Shown here: positions 1 to 12,174 of the stretch, piece by piece
Position numbering within the stretch: the first letter of the stretch is position 1
Layout of the letters: each line of letters opens with the position of its first letter
Assembly: GCA_000151295.1 (NCBI GenBank)
Contig: GG745334.1
Span: 824,528 to 847,756, forward strand
DNA from: Allomyces macrogynus ATCC 38327
Lineage: Eukaryota > Blastocladiomycota > Blastocladiomycetes > Blastocladiales > Blastocladiaceae
Length of the DNA stretch: 23,229 nucleotides
Reading direction: 5' to 3'
The notes under the pieces: generated by a model
Databases searched by the model: none
Seen by the model: only the letters and a program-made list of their open reading frames with translations
Told to the model about the DNA's origin: nothing
Program-made: the position numbers and the translations under genes

Positions 1-170
1 CCGTTGACGCTCGCTCGCGCGCTATCCTGCCCGTCACGCGCTCCATTTCTTGCGGTTGCTCCCGCCGTCGTCACGATCCGCTCGCCTTTACCCCTCCCCG
101 ACCTCTACCGTGCTCGCGACAACGTCATTGACGAGCACGACGACCACGACGACCACGCTCGCGCGGCGCC

Positions 171-2802
171 ATGTTCCGTGTCCCGGGTCCGCAGCACGGG
201 GCTCGGCACAATGGCAGCTATGTGTCGTCGGTCCACGCGCTCTCCATGCTCGACGAGCTGCAGCAAGCCGCTGTTGTCGCCAACAACACGCCCATCCAGT
301 ACCCACAGTCCGACGCGACCGTCGCGGCGGCAGCGGCGACAACCTTCCAGTTGCAGTTGCAGCAGTATCAGTCGCCGAATCCTGGCGCACCCATCGAATT
401 GACGGGCCCTGACGGTCGGGCCTGTGCAAGCACATGCAAGCAACGTTGCAGCAGTACCGGGACCGACCTTGTCCACCACTAGCGCGCCGCCCGCGTGGGC
501 TCCTTTGCCTGCGGGGTTCACGGCGCTGCCGGTACCGGGGACCGCGCACCCGGCCACTGGCTGGCCCCCACCGTCGCCGGTTGCGAATGGCACGCCGACG
601 CTGCCTGCGCCGTGGAGCACGCCGCCCGTCTCGACGGCATCGACCGCGACGCCCGCGACCATGGCGCTCGATCTCATGGATTTTTCCGACCTGCTCTCGG
701 ACGACCGCGACGCGGCCGCGCCCGTGCATCCGCCGCCACCACCACCCACGCTCGTCCACGTCGCGCCGCCGCCAGCCGGCACGTCGAACGGCGCATGGTT
801 GGGGCTCCTTGCGCAACCGTACGGGCAGCAGCAGCAGCAGCAACCCGTCCAGCAACCGCCGTCGCAACCCCGTCCTCAACCCGCGTCGGCGCAACCGGCT
901 CGTCATCAACAGCAGCAGCAGTCGCCGCATCATCACTGGCATACGCATACGTCCGCTCGCGGGATCTGCACCGCACGCGCCAGTGGCGCCTGCAGGACCT
1001 TCCGCCGCTGCGCCCGTCGCGCCCCCCCATGATTCCGCCGCCACCACCACCTCCACCACCACCTCCGCCCCCTGCACTTCCGCCACCGCCGCCATTGCCG
1101 CCGCTGCCGCCGATGCCCTCACTGCCCCCACCGCCGCCTGAATCAGGACCCATCACGGTGGCCCCGCCGCCCATGGCCGCGATGGCCGCAAGCGGATTCC
1201 CTGGGTGGCCGCCCACCGCGTCCGCACCCACTCCGACGTCCACGTCGGCGCCAGCGGTGACGACGACGACGACGACGAACACGCGGCCAACAGGGCCCGT
1301 GGCGGTGGCACCTGTCGCATCACCGAACGGCCATGCGCCCGAGACGTTGCTATCGTGTCCGGTCATGGGATGCTCGCAGCAGTTTGACGCGGTCGAAACG
1401 TTGCAGTCGCACATGATTGCGCACGCGCGCGCGCTCACTGACCCGACGGCCGCGGTGCATGCCCATGCGCCGCCCGTCGTCGCCCTCGCCGCTGCCGAGC
1501 GGGACGAGCCAGCGACCGCGGCCGTGAAAATGCAGGGAGGATTTGAATGCTCAATTTGCAGGCGCCAGTTCAAGCGCAAGCACGATTGTTTGCGGCACGA
1601 ACGGTACGGGACGATGCTTGCGCGCGTTCGCGGCTCTGAGGAGCCGGCACGTGAAATGAGAGCCGTGTTGGACCGGCATCACTCACGCGCTACCATCTCG
1701 ATTGATATTTTTATAGCACGCACACGATGGAGCGGCCCTACCCGTGCCACCTGTGCGGCCGCGCCTTTTCGCGCCGCGAAGGGCTCGCGCACCACCTGTG
1801 CTCGGCCGTGCGGTCCGCGCACCACCTCGCCAAGAACTCGGACACGGCATCGGCGTCGCCGCCGGCCGCATCGGCACCGACCGCGACTTTGCTGCAGCGC
1901 CGTGGGTTGCCCGCCGACCCGGCACCGCTACGCGTCGCGTCCTCGTCGTCGAGCACGACCTCGCCCGCCGCTGCCGCGCCGCCTGCCGCACGGCCGTCGA
2001 GCCGGCATGTATTCGCCGACTTTTCCGACGTCCCGTACGGATCGACCGGGTCGAACTCGGCACCCGGCTCGGCGCCGGCATCCGTCACCGCCGCGTCCAC
2101 GAGCACGACGCATCTCGCGACCCCCGCGTCGGTCCCGTCAGTCGCGGGCGGCACGAGTCCCGACGCCTCAGCGACGACCGCGCTCCTGCACGCGGCGACC
2201 ACGCCGGGCACGACAGTGCGCGCGACCGACCCGGCCCTGTCCAACCTGCCGGCATCGCTCGCGGACGCGCTCCTCGCGCAAGACGCGGCCGAACAGCTTT
2301 TGCATTTCCCGATCCTGCACATGGTCCCGCCGCGCGGGATGCTCGGGATGGGATTGCGTACGGCCGTACCTGCCGCGTGGGGGTGTCGTCCCACCGCCGA
2401 CCTCGTCGAGCAAGTCGGTGCGGCGCACGTCGTCGAGACGCGCGAAATGCGGGGGTCCCGCCGCTCGCGACGCCCGGCGCGTCGTGGGCGTCGACGTTGT
2501 CGACGGTCATTTCCCCGACGTTGCGCGATTTTGATGAGGCCGGGGTGGCGTCCGCGGGGTCGAGTTTGTTGCCGACGCCGAGCGCTACGCCGAGGGGTAC
2601 CGGGCCGATGCAGTTGGGCGAGGCGGTGGGGGCCGTGTTGCAGCACCAGTCGCAGTCGCAAACGCAGCTGGCGCAGCCGACGCAGCAACAGCAGCACCAA
2701 GAGCAGCAGCCGCCGTTCCAGCAGTTCCATCAGCAGCAGCAGATTCAGCGATTGCAGCCGCAAGTCGTCGTGTACGTGCAGCAGCACCAGCAGCAGCAGC
2801 AG

Positions 2803-2834
<32 letters not shown>

Positions 2835-3231
2835 CCAGCAGCAGCAGCAGCAGCAGCAGGCACAACATCAGCAAGCACAGCTCCGCCAAGCGCAACTCCA
2901 CCAAGTGCAGCTGCAACAAGCCCTGCAGCAGCAGCAACTGCAGCAAGTGCAACTGCAGCAAGTGCAACTGCAGCACCAGCACCAGCACCAGCAACAACAA
3001 GTGCAGCACCAACAACACGCGCAGCACCAGCAGCAAGCCCAGCAACCGATGCCACAGCACCCGCCGATGCAGCCGCCGGTCGTCTACCAGCCCATGTTTG
3101 TGCAGCAGGTGCAGTACCCGGCCTACCAGCAGCCGCAGCAGCCGGCGTACCCGTCGGCCGACGTTGCTGGCGTTGGCGGGGTCGGCGCGTGGATTGGCGC
3201 CGGCCCAAGGACAATGCAGCGCTTTGGATGA
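171..3231 (+). CDS. Gln/Pro-rich C2H2 zinc-finger protein (frame-slipped)
   Basis: Probable nuclear DNA-binding regulator. Finger 1 (about 1350-1430) is C-X4-C-X12-H-X3-H. Finger 2 (about 1545-1725) is C-X2-C-X12-H-X3-H and is completed only by splicing out intron 1604-1716 (donor GTACGG, acceptor TATAG), which joins LRHER to THTMERPYPC. A third, degenerate finger (CHLCGRAF) follows directly. A poly-Pro block precedes the fingers; a long Ala/Ser/Thr-rich stretch and a poly-Gln C-terminus follow. The start at 171 (MFRVPGPQ) opens the continuous Gln-rich frame. The protein-like reading changes frame near 400-430, 950-965, 1022-1028 (a run of seven C) and 2451-2455 (a run of five G). Each slip is a single base, mostly in G/C runs, so sequence error or recent decay are both possible. 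The finger family is certain; target and function are unknown. Confidence 0.7.
1035..1139 (+). repeat. Poly-proline coding tract (CCN repeats)
   Basis: Dense CCG/CCA/CCT codons give almost uninterrupted proline with a few Leu, Ala, Met and Ser residues. It lies upstream of the first zinc finger and directly after the seven-C run where the frame slips. Such tracts are flexible linkers or SH3/WW/profilin ligands; no specific role can be assigned. Confidence 0.85.
2640..3060 (+). repeat. CAG/CAA repeat encoding poly-glutamine
   Basis: Long mixed CAG/CAA tract, purest at about 2788-2868, coding for poly-Gln with occasional Arg, His, Leu and Val near the C-terminus of the zinc-finger protein. In the opposite frame it gives meaningless poly-Leu. 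A triplet repeat of this kind is prone to length change. Gln-rich regions are common in fungal transcription regulators. Confidence 0.9.
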
Positions 3232-4039
3232 TTTTCCTCCTCATCCTCACCCTCTCCTTCCTCCTCTTTGCCATGTAACCGTGCCCATCCCCGTGTACCA
3301 TTCCCTTGCTCCCCCGTGTATTTGCTTGCCTGGCCAGTTTTGTCTTTCTTTTGCGGGACCTGCCCGCCGCCATGCCATGCCATGCTATATATTTTATCGC
3401 CTCGGCGAGATGAATAGAGAGTCTTGCCTGCCTTGGTTTTGCTTGCTCCACATGATTGTCGCTGCTGTCGCTGTTGCTCCCACACCAAGAACGAACACTT
3501 GGCTGTCGATGTTGGCCGGGTGGGTCGGGTTCAAGGCCGTCAAAGTACGGTGTGGCATTTGCTGAAAACCGGGCGGAAAACTGCTGTGCAGAGTCGTTTG
3601 CCTGGCTGTTTGTGTTGCGCGTCGCGAAGTCGTGTCGTGCCGTGCGGGGGCGAACAAGAGCTCCCCGTTCTCGATCTTGGTCGTCGTCGGGCCGGCCGAG
3701 GACGATCACCGCACGCTCTCGCTCTCGTTGCACCTCGACCAGCGGCTCTCGACCTCGTTGGCGACCCCGCCGCACTTGTTGCAGCCACTCTGCACCATCA
3801 CGACCACCAACTGCGACTGCTCGTCAAGCCCGATCCGATCGACAGCTACGACATCTCGGCCCCAACCCACCGCCCTCCAGCCGTCCATCAATTGCCGGTC
3901 AATCGATCACGCTCAACCGCGTAGCGCCCCGACCGCCCTTCTTCACCGTTTTGTGCCCGCAGACGGCGGGCTCTTCCGCGTAACCGGTGCAGGCAGCACC
4001 CGGCACGACCTCGAATCCACTCGTTCTCGATTGATCATC
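3232..4039. other. Intergenic, 0.8 kb
   Basis: Lies between the zinc-finger gene stop and the acyltransferase start. It is pyrimidine-rich just after the stop and contains no open frame with recognisable protein character. It presumably holds the 3' end of one gene and the promoter of the next. I see no RNA gene or clear motif. Confidence 0.5.
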
Positions 4040-6289
4040 ATGGACTGGCTCCAACGACAAATCTACCCGCTCACGTACTGGGGCGCGTCGGGCACGATCC
4101 ACACCAACTTCCACGTCCACGTCGAGGGCCAGGAAAATGTCATGCCGACCGGCGCTCTGTTCTTGTATGTCTCAGCCAGATTCAAAGCCGGTCCTTTTTG
4201 CTGCGGTCAGACACTCAATGGCACCGCGATTGCATTTGTGAAGTTGCCGATACTGACTAAGATCCATTGTAGGGCTTGGTACGGTAGCGCGCGCTCTGTT
4301 GTCACAACTCCTCCGCACCGTTTCTAACTTCTGGCGCCGTTACGCACCGACAGCACACACTCGGGCATGGTCATGGACCCCGGAATTTTGATCGCGACGA
4401 CGCCGCACCGCCGCCAGAACCACTACTGGGCCAAGGACTCGATCTGGAGGTCCAAACTCATGGGGTTCATTTTTGATGGGCTCGGCGCGGTTCCGGTTCG
4501 TCTTCGCAGGCTCTCTGCCCCGCAGAATCGGTTCCTTCGGACTGACGGAGTGATCTCCACCCCTTCCAGGTGACCCGCAATGCCAAATCGCGCAGTCTGA
4601 CGCCCGATCCGGGCAATTCGCTGAGCCGGGACACGACCGAGCTGGCCGATTCGCCATGCCCGTCGCCCGACCGCGAGCCGCGAACACGGACGACGACGGC
4701 TGCGAGCGATGTCTCGACGGCGTCGACGAGCGCGTCGGCCAATGCCAAACTGTGGGAGGCAACGACCAAGATGCTCGAGTCGGGGGAGCTTGTGGGTGTG
4801 TTCCCGGAAGGTGCGTACACGCTTGGCTCATCCAGTAGAGCTTGTGATTTTGACCGTCGTTGCTCTGCGGATCAGGCACGTCGTACACACTGCCGCATTT
4901 CATTCAGTTTAAGGATGGCTTGGCCAAGGTACGACGACGGCCTCGATCGCTCGTCGAAATGTAAATGAATGTCGACGCTCACCATCGTTCTCGATTGCAG
5001 TCGGCGATCGAGTACGCCAAGTCGGCACAAAAAGCCGGACGTCCGAGCGCGCCCATCGTGCCCGTCGGGATCAACTACCTCGACAAGGAGCTGTGGAGGT
5101 CATCTGTTGCTGTCATGTACGCTCGTGCCCTTCCATTAGTCTTCTCCACCGCTTTTTGCGGCTCACCAGCTCGGTGTTTGGAACAACAGTTATGGCTCAC
5201 CCGTTTCCGTCGATGAGTTTGTCGGTCGCCCCGTCGCTGATTTGACGCAACAAATTCAAGATCGCGTTGCCGACGCGACGGTCAATGCCCCCGACTGGGA
5301 TACGTGGCACGCGGCGCAGATCGCGCGCAAGGTCTTGTTCCCGGCCGCCGCGTTTGACCTTGTGCCGCGTTACGTGCCCGTCATGCAAGCGTACGTTGCC
5401 TCGTTGTCGACTCATGCTCACATCGGCGATCCATGACCAGTTCGTCTTGCACATCGACAGACTGATCACGCTAATTGCTGACGTGGGCAACCACCCGGCC
5501 GTGGGTCCCGTCAAGTCCGCGGCGCTTGCCTACCACGCGAGTCTCAAGCGGCACGGTGTGCTCGACCGCGCCGTCTACCTCGTGGGCACGCACGACCCGG
5601 CGCAAATCGGCGCCAAGGCCCTGTTTCACGCCGTGCAGCTTGTCATCACGAGCCTCCTCGCCCTGCCCGGTGGACTCCTCTACGGCGCGATTTTCCTCTT
5701 GACCGACATGCACAACAAGAAGGAGCCGTACACCGAATGCCACGCGCAGACCAAGGGGCTTGCCACGCTCACGCTCGTCCCGCTGATCCATTTCGGCATG
5801 ACGCTCCTCGGGCTAATCGCATTCGGTCCCATTGGCGCTGTGACGACCGAGCTGACGCTGATCGCCGTCTCAGTCGTGTTCCACTACGTCGTCGACTGGT
5901 GCATCGAGTCGGCGCAAATCCTGCACGATTTGGCGGTCTTGGCCGTGCTCGTCGGGCAGGACGAGACGCGCGCGCTCGCGCGGGATCGGAATACGCTGCA
6001 TGTGGCGCTGATGGAGACGGTCAAGGCCGTGGCAACGCCGGACCTGGATGTGGATGCGCTGCCATACGGCCCGTTCCGCCAGGAACAGTCGGCGCCGACC
6101 GATTTGCCAAAGGGCGCACCAACGTTCCCGGAACCGAGTCACCCAGAGTGGACGCGGCCAAGCGCGGACGTGGTGCGGCGCCGGTTGCGGGATTTGGACG
6201 CGTGGGTGCACGCAACAGATGGAGCGGAAGGGGTGCCGCGGCGGCCGGCGATGCGGTGGCGCGCGTGGCCCGTGCGTGAGGCCGTGTAA
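4040..6289 (+). CDS. PlsC-family membrane glycerophosphate acyltransferase (GPAT/DHAPAT-like)
   Basis: Predicted to acylate glycerol-3-phosphate (or dihydroxyacetone phosphate) from acyl-CoA, the first step of glycerolipid synthesis, in the ER or lipid-droplet membrane. Proposed exons: 4040-4164, 4354-4495, 4570-4810, 4876-4928, 5001-5116, 5190-5394, 5441-6289, giving 577 codons in one frame (576 aa). Motifs: THSGMVMDP (H-X5-D, residues 43-51, catalytic block I), GAVPV upstream, FPEGTSYTLP (167-176, block III, split by an intron after FPE), IVPVGINY (206-213, block IV) and YGSPVSV. C-terminal hydrophobic segments lie at about 355-382, 401-428 and 430-446. Exon 5/6 uses donor GTACGC at 5117 and acceptor at 5189; the AG at 5169 breaks the frame. 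The donor at 5395 (GTTGCC) is weak, so that junction is least certain. Substrate choice between G3P, DHAP and lyso-PA is inferred. Convergent with ASF1, 176 bp away. Confidence 0.85.
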
Positions 6290-6465
6290 GTGAATGAGAG
6301 AGGCAAGTTGGATGGGTTCAGCGCGCGTGCGCTGGGATTGTGTGGTGGTGAACAGACCGAATTACATTGGACACGGGATTTGTTCTGACCAACGTTTCAA
6401 CGGCTGAAATGACCTTTCCAGCAGGTGGACAAGAACAATTCTGCTATTTTCTTTCCACGCAGACG

Positions 6466-7206
6466 CTAAAATCCGGCTGACACAGGCGCCGGCGGCGCCG
6501 CGTCCTGGTCCATCCCGTCCTCGGGCGAGTCCGGCATGTCAATGTACTCGCCGTCGTCGTCGAGCAGCTTGCGCGGGTAATATGTCGCCTGCGGGTCGTC
6601 CCAGTTGATGTGGAACCGCGTCACGCGCGGCTTATCAGCCAGCAGGTTTTTTACGATCCGGTCGACGACGGGGAGTGCCGGTGGCGCCGCCTTGAGCGCC
6701 GGGTCGGCGTACTCGTTGTTGACAAGGTACCCAATCCGCATAAACTCGGAACTCATGTAGGAGACTTGCAGCAGGACGACCGAGACACCCAGCAGGTCGG
6801 ACGCGTCGATGGCCGACGGGTTGGGTGGTGGTGCCTAGATTCCGCAGCGTGTCAGAGCGCAGACGGGGGGAGGCGATCCGAGAGCGTGCAATCCAGGAGC
6901 GCACCTCGAGCACAAACTTGTTGATGCCAATCGGGATGGGCCCGACCGAAACGGATTCGAGCACCTGGTCCTTGTCCTCGTTGGTGCCGGAGCTCACGTA
7001 GACGACCTTGAAATCGAGGTCTAATTCGACGGAATATGATCAGCGCCGGCGATTCGTTTCGACTCTACCCGGTGGCATCGCTGAAAGACGACCCTACCGT
7101 CCTTGAGCTCGCTCAGGCACTCGAACGTGATCTCAAACTCGAACGGGGCCAGAAACGGCTGGTCATTTTTCAAGATCTTGACGTCGGTGATATTCACGTA
7201 GGACAT
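6466..7206 (-). CDS. ASF1: Histone H3-H4 chaperone ASF1
   Basis: Nuclear chaperone that binds the H3-H4 dimer and hands it to CAF-1 or HIRA during nucleosome assembly. Three exons on the minus strand (7206-7098, 7020-6905, 6834-6466) join in frame to 197 aa. The start is [14 protein letters not shown], the usual beta-strand opening of the family. The diagnostic core follows: [10 protein letters not shown], then DLDFKVVYV across the first junction, [11 protein letters not shown], a [10 protein letters not shown] strand, GYLVNNEY and [11 protein letters not shown], which carry the histone-binding surface. Introns are 7021-7097 (77 nt) and 6835-6904 (70 nt). The C-terminal tail is short and only mildly acidic ([20 protein letters not shown]), unlike the long poly-acidic tail of budding yeast. 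The gene appears intact. Confidence 0.96.
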
Positions 7207-8884
7207 GATGGGGAACTGGCGGCGCCAATGGCGGGGCGGCGGGGAGGCGGTCGTGGTCGTGGTGGAGGAGGCAATCTTTGGCGCGGGCGGCGGCAGCAGT
7301 GCCGGAATTTACAGTTGCAGCAAGGAGAAACGGGAGGTTTGGAGCGGTTGCAGCAAGCCGTGCATGAGCGGGCACAGGACTGGAGCGACGGCGTCGTGGA
7401 ATCGTGGTCGTCGTCGTCCTCGAAGGGGCCGGCTGTCGTCAGTCGACGGCGAGCGAGTGGTCGGTCGACGCGCCTTAGGTCGGAAAGGGGGTCGCTGCCG
7501 TCACAAAAATCGCAGACACTGGGCCGGATCACGTGGTGCCGCTTTTAAGCAGCGAGTGCTCGCAAGCTAATGCGTTCGAGTCACTGCTGTTGCTGCTTGT
7601 TCCTCCCATGCCAATCGCCTGCTCATCTCCTTTGCACTCTTCGCAACGGCAAGAACGACACGACGCGACTTCGCACGGCGCGACGCTCAACGAGCGCCAT
7701 GCAACCTGTCGCTGCTGCATCGTGACTGCGCTGCCGTTGGCGCCCCGCAGCTGCACGACGGCGCCCTGTCGTCGCCCATCGCTCGTCGCAAGTCGCGACC
7801 GCGCCCCGCGCGCGCCCGCACCTCGCGTGAACCATGTTCGACTGCTCGCCGCCATTTACAGTTGCTCAGCGTGCTCTTGACTGCGGCTGCCACAACAACG
7901 CGGGCAAACGACAATCCATGCGCATTCTGCGACGCTCTGGCCTTTGCGGGCTTGGGATGCGATGCGACGAGGGGCTCCGGCTGCTCCGTTGACCCACGAC
8001 AACGTTTGTACTGCATCTGGCGCACATTTGTCCTCCATAGGAAATACAATACGTTCATGTTGGCCTCTTTCCGCTGCACGTACGGCTCGCAAACTGTAGT
8101 GGTGGATCGGTTGCCTCTGCCACTCTTGTTTTGAACGATCGGCCGGCACTGCGACTTGTTGGTGCTGGCGCGCCACGCCGCTTGTCCTGAGCGCTCTCGA
8201 CTGCAAGCGGTGTCGACTTTCAACCAAGCAACGCTGTGTGCTGGTCGGGCATGTACGTCGTCGGGCACGATGGCCGCGGCACCCCTGGAGCGCTTGCATG
8301 GGGGAGGGCCGCTTATGTCGCGAGCGCGATCAGCACCGGTCAGCTGGGCTGGTCGACCAGCGCTACACCTCCGCCCAGCGCTCAAGCTGGTCCCGCCCTT
8401 GCACCCCCGCCGTCCCCAACGAGACCTGCTGAGCAGGCTGATCCAGCACCCCTTCCAGCCGGGCCGCCGTAACGCCCTGGCCTGCCCTGACCTGTTGCGT
8501 GCTTTTGACCAACGCTCGTGCTCGACCACCCTTCGCACCACCCCAGCAGCACCACGACCGGTACAGGCTTCTTTCTAGCGGCGGCTGCGCGAGCCCACTG
8601 CGCGTTAAACTGTCAGGGTCGCGCGGCATCCACGTTCCTAGCGATAGGGCGTCACAACCGTTTTCGCAGAGACGGCAGACAGCGTGGGCGGAAGGCGCCA
8701 AACGCACGCAGCACTTGCACGAACACGTCCAACCGTCCACGTCTACAGCACCACCAACGGTGTGTTTGCGTACTGCCGACAATCGCGCTTGGCTCCGTCA
8801 GGTCGGCGGTGCCCTCGGCTCGTCCACTTGGTGTGCTGTCCCGCCATTTTCCTCATCAACTCGCGACCCATCGCCAACCCCGCC
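7207..8884. other. Divergent intergenic region, 1.7 kb
   Basis: Separates the ASF1 start (minus) from the Rco1-like start (plus), so both promoters must lie here. Open frames exist on both strands but are Arg/Ala/Ser-rich, with no domain, no splice-linked continuation and no signal peptide I can defend. I found no tRNA-like cloverleaf, repeat array or second gene. A short unrecognised gene cannot be excluded. Confidence 0.5.
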
Positions 8885-11724
8885 ATGCCCAAACAGTCAG
8901 CTGCCACAACCAACCCACTCACCATGCCACCAACGGACTCGAACCGCGCTGTGCCCGTCGCTGACCGGCCGCTCGTGCCGTTCGTCAAGAAAATCCGACT
9001 CATCTTGACGCCGCCGCCGGTCGTGGCAGCTCCCATTCCAGCAGCATCAACGACGCAAAACGTTCCGGCCGGCGGGCCGTTCTTGCCGTTGTGTGTCGAC
9101 CTGCTCGCCAAGGCCGTGCACGACGACGACGGCGAAGTGAGCCAGCTGCGCCCGAACGCAGGGGTTGACTCGATGTCGGTTGCGGGCTCGTGGCAAGCGG
9201 CTTCTGCTCATGAGACAACGACCGGCGCGTCAAGTCTCATCTCGCCAAGCCAAGCGATCCACACGTCGGCTCCGTTCTTGTCCCCGCGTGCAACGCCCGC
9301 CCACTCGCCCGACCTGGCCAGCGCCGTCACGATGCGTGACGCCGACCTTGCTCTCGCGCCAACACCGACCAAGGACGACTTGATGTCTGTTGATGCTTCC
9401 ACACCGCCCCGGGCGCCCACGCACGGTCGCAAGCGGCGCGAGCGGCCCGATTCTGCTCACGACGGCGGTGCGACCGAAGGTGCTGTTGCCGTGACGGAGG
9501 CGCGAGGTGCCCGCCGTCGGCGCACCGACAACGCGCGCGTCGTGCTGCCTGTGGCCGGTTTGCTCGACGGGACGCGCGAGGAACGTGATGCGGCACAGCT
9601 CGAACCCAACGCTGGACCAGTTCGGGCAGACCAAGATGTGGTCGCAGAGGTGGAGCCAGTCTTGGCAGACCCGGAGCCGCGGTTGACGCGGTTTCAGACG
9701 GCCACTCGTCGTGGGACGCGTTCTGTCGCGTCGGAACCAGCAGCGCCTCGTCGTAGCACGCGCAAGGCCGCGCTCGCAGCGTCGTCGGCGCTGCGCGTGG
9801 GTCTCGACGAGTCGGACTGGACGTCCAGCAACCCGCCAGTGCTGGTGGAGCGCGAGCAGGCGCTCGACATGGATTTGGAGCTTCAACCTGCAGCCCCGCT
9901 TAAGACGCGCGCACTCGACGCGATCTCGGCCGACTCAACGAGTGAGCGCGACAGCGGTCATGTTCCGCTCGTCATTGCGATTCCAAGGCGCAAGCCAGCA
10001 CGGCCTGTTGTGCAAAAGACGTCTCCACCCGCACCATCAGCAGAAGCAGGTGCCGCGCTGGATCCAGTTTCGCATGACGCGATGTCACTCGACGTTCTGG
10101 CTCAGACTGCGAAACCAAAACGTGCCGCGGCGCGCCAGTCGGCCAAGACGAAGAAGAGGAAGCCACGGGCAGCAAAGCACGACGATTTTGTCGCCAAGTA
10201 CGCTGATGCTGTTCGTCGGTACGTCGGAAGCATTTTTTGATTTTTCCAGCTTTTTTCACTTGACTCAAGTGCCGGATTTCCTCGTCAGGAACGTTTTCAA
10301 CGCTGAGCGCGCGCGGTACCTACAGTGCACGACGACGCGGAGGGGCAACGACGACATTGTACGCCGTCGTTTTTGCTTGGGCTCTCTGCTATGACATCGG
10401 GACTGATAGTTTCCCCTCCTTGATCGCCCAGGTCAACCAAGATACATGTTTCTCGTGCGGGACCGACGGTCATTTGCTGTGCTGTGAAGGGTGCCCGCGG
10501 TCGTTTCATTTGATTTGTCTCGACCCGCCGTTGGACCCAGAAATCGCGCCCGACGGTGAATGGTTTTGTCGCGAATGTGCTTTTGTACGCTCATTTTGTC
10601 CGTTTGTACAGCTCCTCGCGGTCGCTCACCAATTTTGTGTTTCCCGTTTTCGTTCAGAGTCGAGGTCTTGTTCAGCCAGTGAGAGAGCATGGACCAACGC
10701 AACACGCATCCGTCGTCCTGCCGAGTCCCGATAACAGTACGAGCGCGACACGGCCGCACTCACCTGCTCTTGGCCCCGACTCGGCCACGGACTTGCGCCT
10801 TCCGGCGATCCCAACGCAGCTCTCCCCCAGCCCCGGTTTGTCACCGACCACGATCCGTATCCCGGCTGCCGTCGTGCGCGCTGCTGCGGCCGCCGCTTCA
10901 CGCACGCCATCCCGGCAAGTATCACCAGTCGCGTCGCCGACGCCACCACCGCCACCACGCCGGGTTCGGCGACTCGTACCGCGCGGGCCGCTGGTGCACG
11001 AATATGCGGGCCAGACCAAGTTCCCCGTCGCAAAACGCAGCCGCGCCGAAAAAGTGTTTGCGGCAATGATGGACGCGGTCGAGACGCGGTGCCCCGTCGA
11101 GTTTGATCTCCCGCCGAGGATCTGGCATCACGTCGACGTGATTGTCGAGGTGGACGGGACGCCGGGGCGCCGATTGCTTGCGGCGAAGGGTGGAGAGGAT
11201 GGGTACGCGTCATTTTTCTGCTCTGAACCACTTGATTCGTTTCTCACTTTGATCACTTCCAGGTCACGACCGCAAGCACCTCTTGCCGAGTTGCTCCCGT
11301 CCCGCCCGATTGATCCTGTCGCGCCCGTGCCCGCGCTCTGCTACGCGTGTGGTGGGCTCGCGCACATCTACCAAGGCCAGTACCTGTACGCGTGCTCCGT
11401 GTGCCCGCTGCACTGCACCTCGACTGTCTCCCGCGTGCCCACAATTCGATCCCACCACCAAACCCGTGGATGTGCCCGTGCCACGTCGCCTGGGACCTGC
11501 CGCGCCGCCTTGTCGCTGTGCCCGAAAAAGCCCCGCCACGGGAGACGCGTGTGCTCCGGTCGAGCAAGGGGCGGGCGAACACACCCGTCGGTGGAGCGGA
11601 GCAAGTCATCGAGCGGCTCGCGTGGGAGCCGGTGGATGAGATAGCCGTTATGAGCGCATTTGTGAACAAGGCGCGGGCCGTGCGGCCGGCCATGGACGGA
11701 CTCCTCGCGCTCCGCGCTGCGTAG
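8885..11724 (+). CDS. Rco1-like double-PHD protein (Rpd3S-type subunit)
   Basis: Likely a chromatin reader of a Sin3/Rpd3 small histone deacetylase complex. Exons 8885-10218, 10289-10358, 10432-10584, 10658-11202, 11263-11724; introns of 60-73 nt with donors GTACGT/GTACGC. The first 440 residues are disordered, with basic patches (GRKRRERP, KTKKRKPRAAK). PHD1 (exon 3, residues about 474-517) has CFSCG, LLCCEGCPRSFHLICLDPP and WFCREC. A middle segment resembles the Sin3-interacting region of Rco1 (PVEFDLPPRIW). A second PHD-like module starts at CYACGG (11341) and continues as HLDCLPRAH and PWMCPCHVAWD, but only after a one-base change of frame near 11411-11415, where CTGCAC looks like CTGGCAC minus a G. 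Read literally, the protein loses PHD2. The start at 8885 (MPKQSA) is the last ATG before continuous coding; an upstream start is possible. Assignment to Rco1 rather than another PHD protein rests on the two-PHD order. Confidence 0.72.
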
Positions 11725-12174
11725 GCGTGGTATGTTTCGTTTGATACCATTGAATCCGTCTCTCTGTCTTGTTTTTTGTCATTTTCGTTGCGTTGAGAAA
11801 CAAGAATCTTGACGACTGGCCGCGCGAATCTTGTCCATCGGCAGCACGTCGCTCACGCTCGCGGTCGTGGCCGCGAAACCAAGCAGGCAAGGTGGCGGCG
11901 AGCACAACTGAGCATGGCTGATAACAACACAATATTCGTCATTGGTCAAACAGATAGATTCATGTCTCATTTATTGCAGGTCACATGACATGCTGGAGAT
12001 CAGACGTGCCATTATCAATTGCCGTACATGACCACTTTCGAGCGCGAACCGCGAACTTGCGGCTGGCGACTGATCCGCTCACGACCAAGCCGTCTTCTTC
12101 ACGGCGACCCAACTCGCTGCACTTGGCCAAGTCCAACGAACCGAGCCCAGAGCGCCACAACCGCTCGACCGACC
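11725..12174. other. Intergenic, 450 bp
   Basis: Between the Rco1-like stop and the Snu114 start, both on the plus strand. It is moderately AT-richer than its neighbours around 11740-11990, which suits a 3' untranslated region followed by a promoter. No open frame, RNA gene or repeat that I can support. Confidence 0.5.

Noticed and set aside
88..1131. Long minus-strand open frame (347 codons) opposite the zinc-finger gene
   Set aside because: Arg/Gly/Val-rich antisense of a GC-rich Pro/Gln gene; no motif, and the plus strand has clear fingers.
1738..3060. 440-codon minus-strand frame with long poly-Leu
   Set aside because: It is the complement of the CAG/CAA poly-Gln tract; not a real membrane protein.
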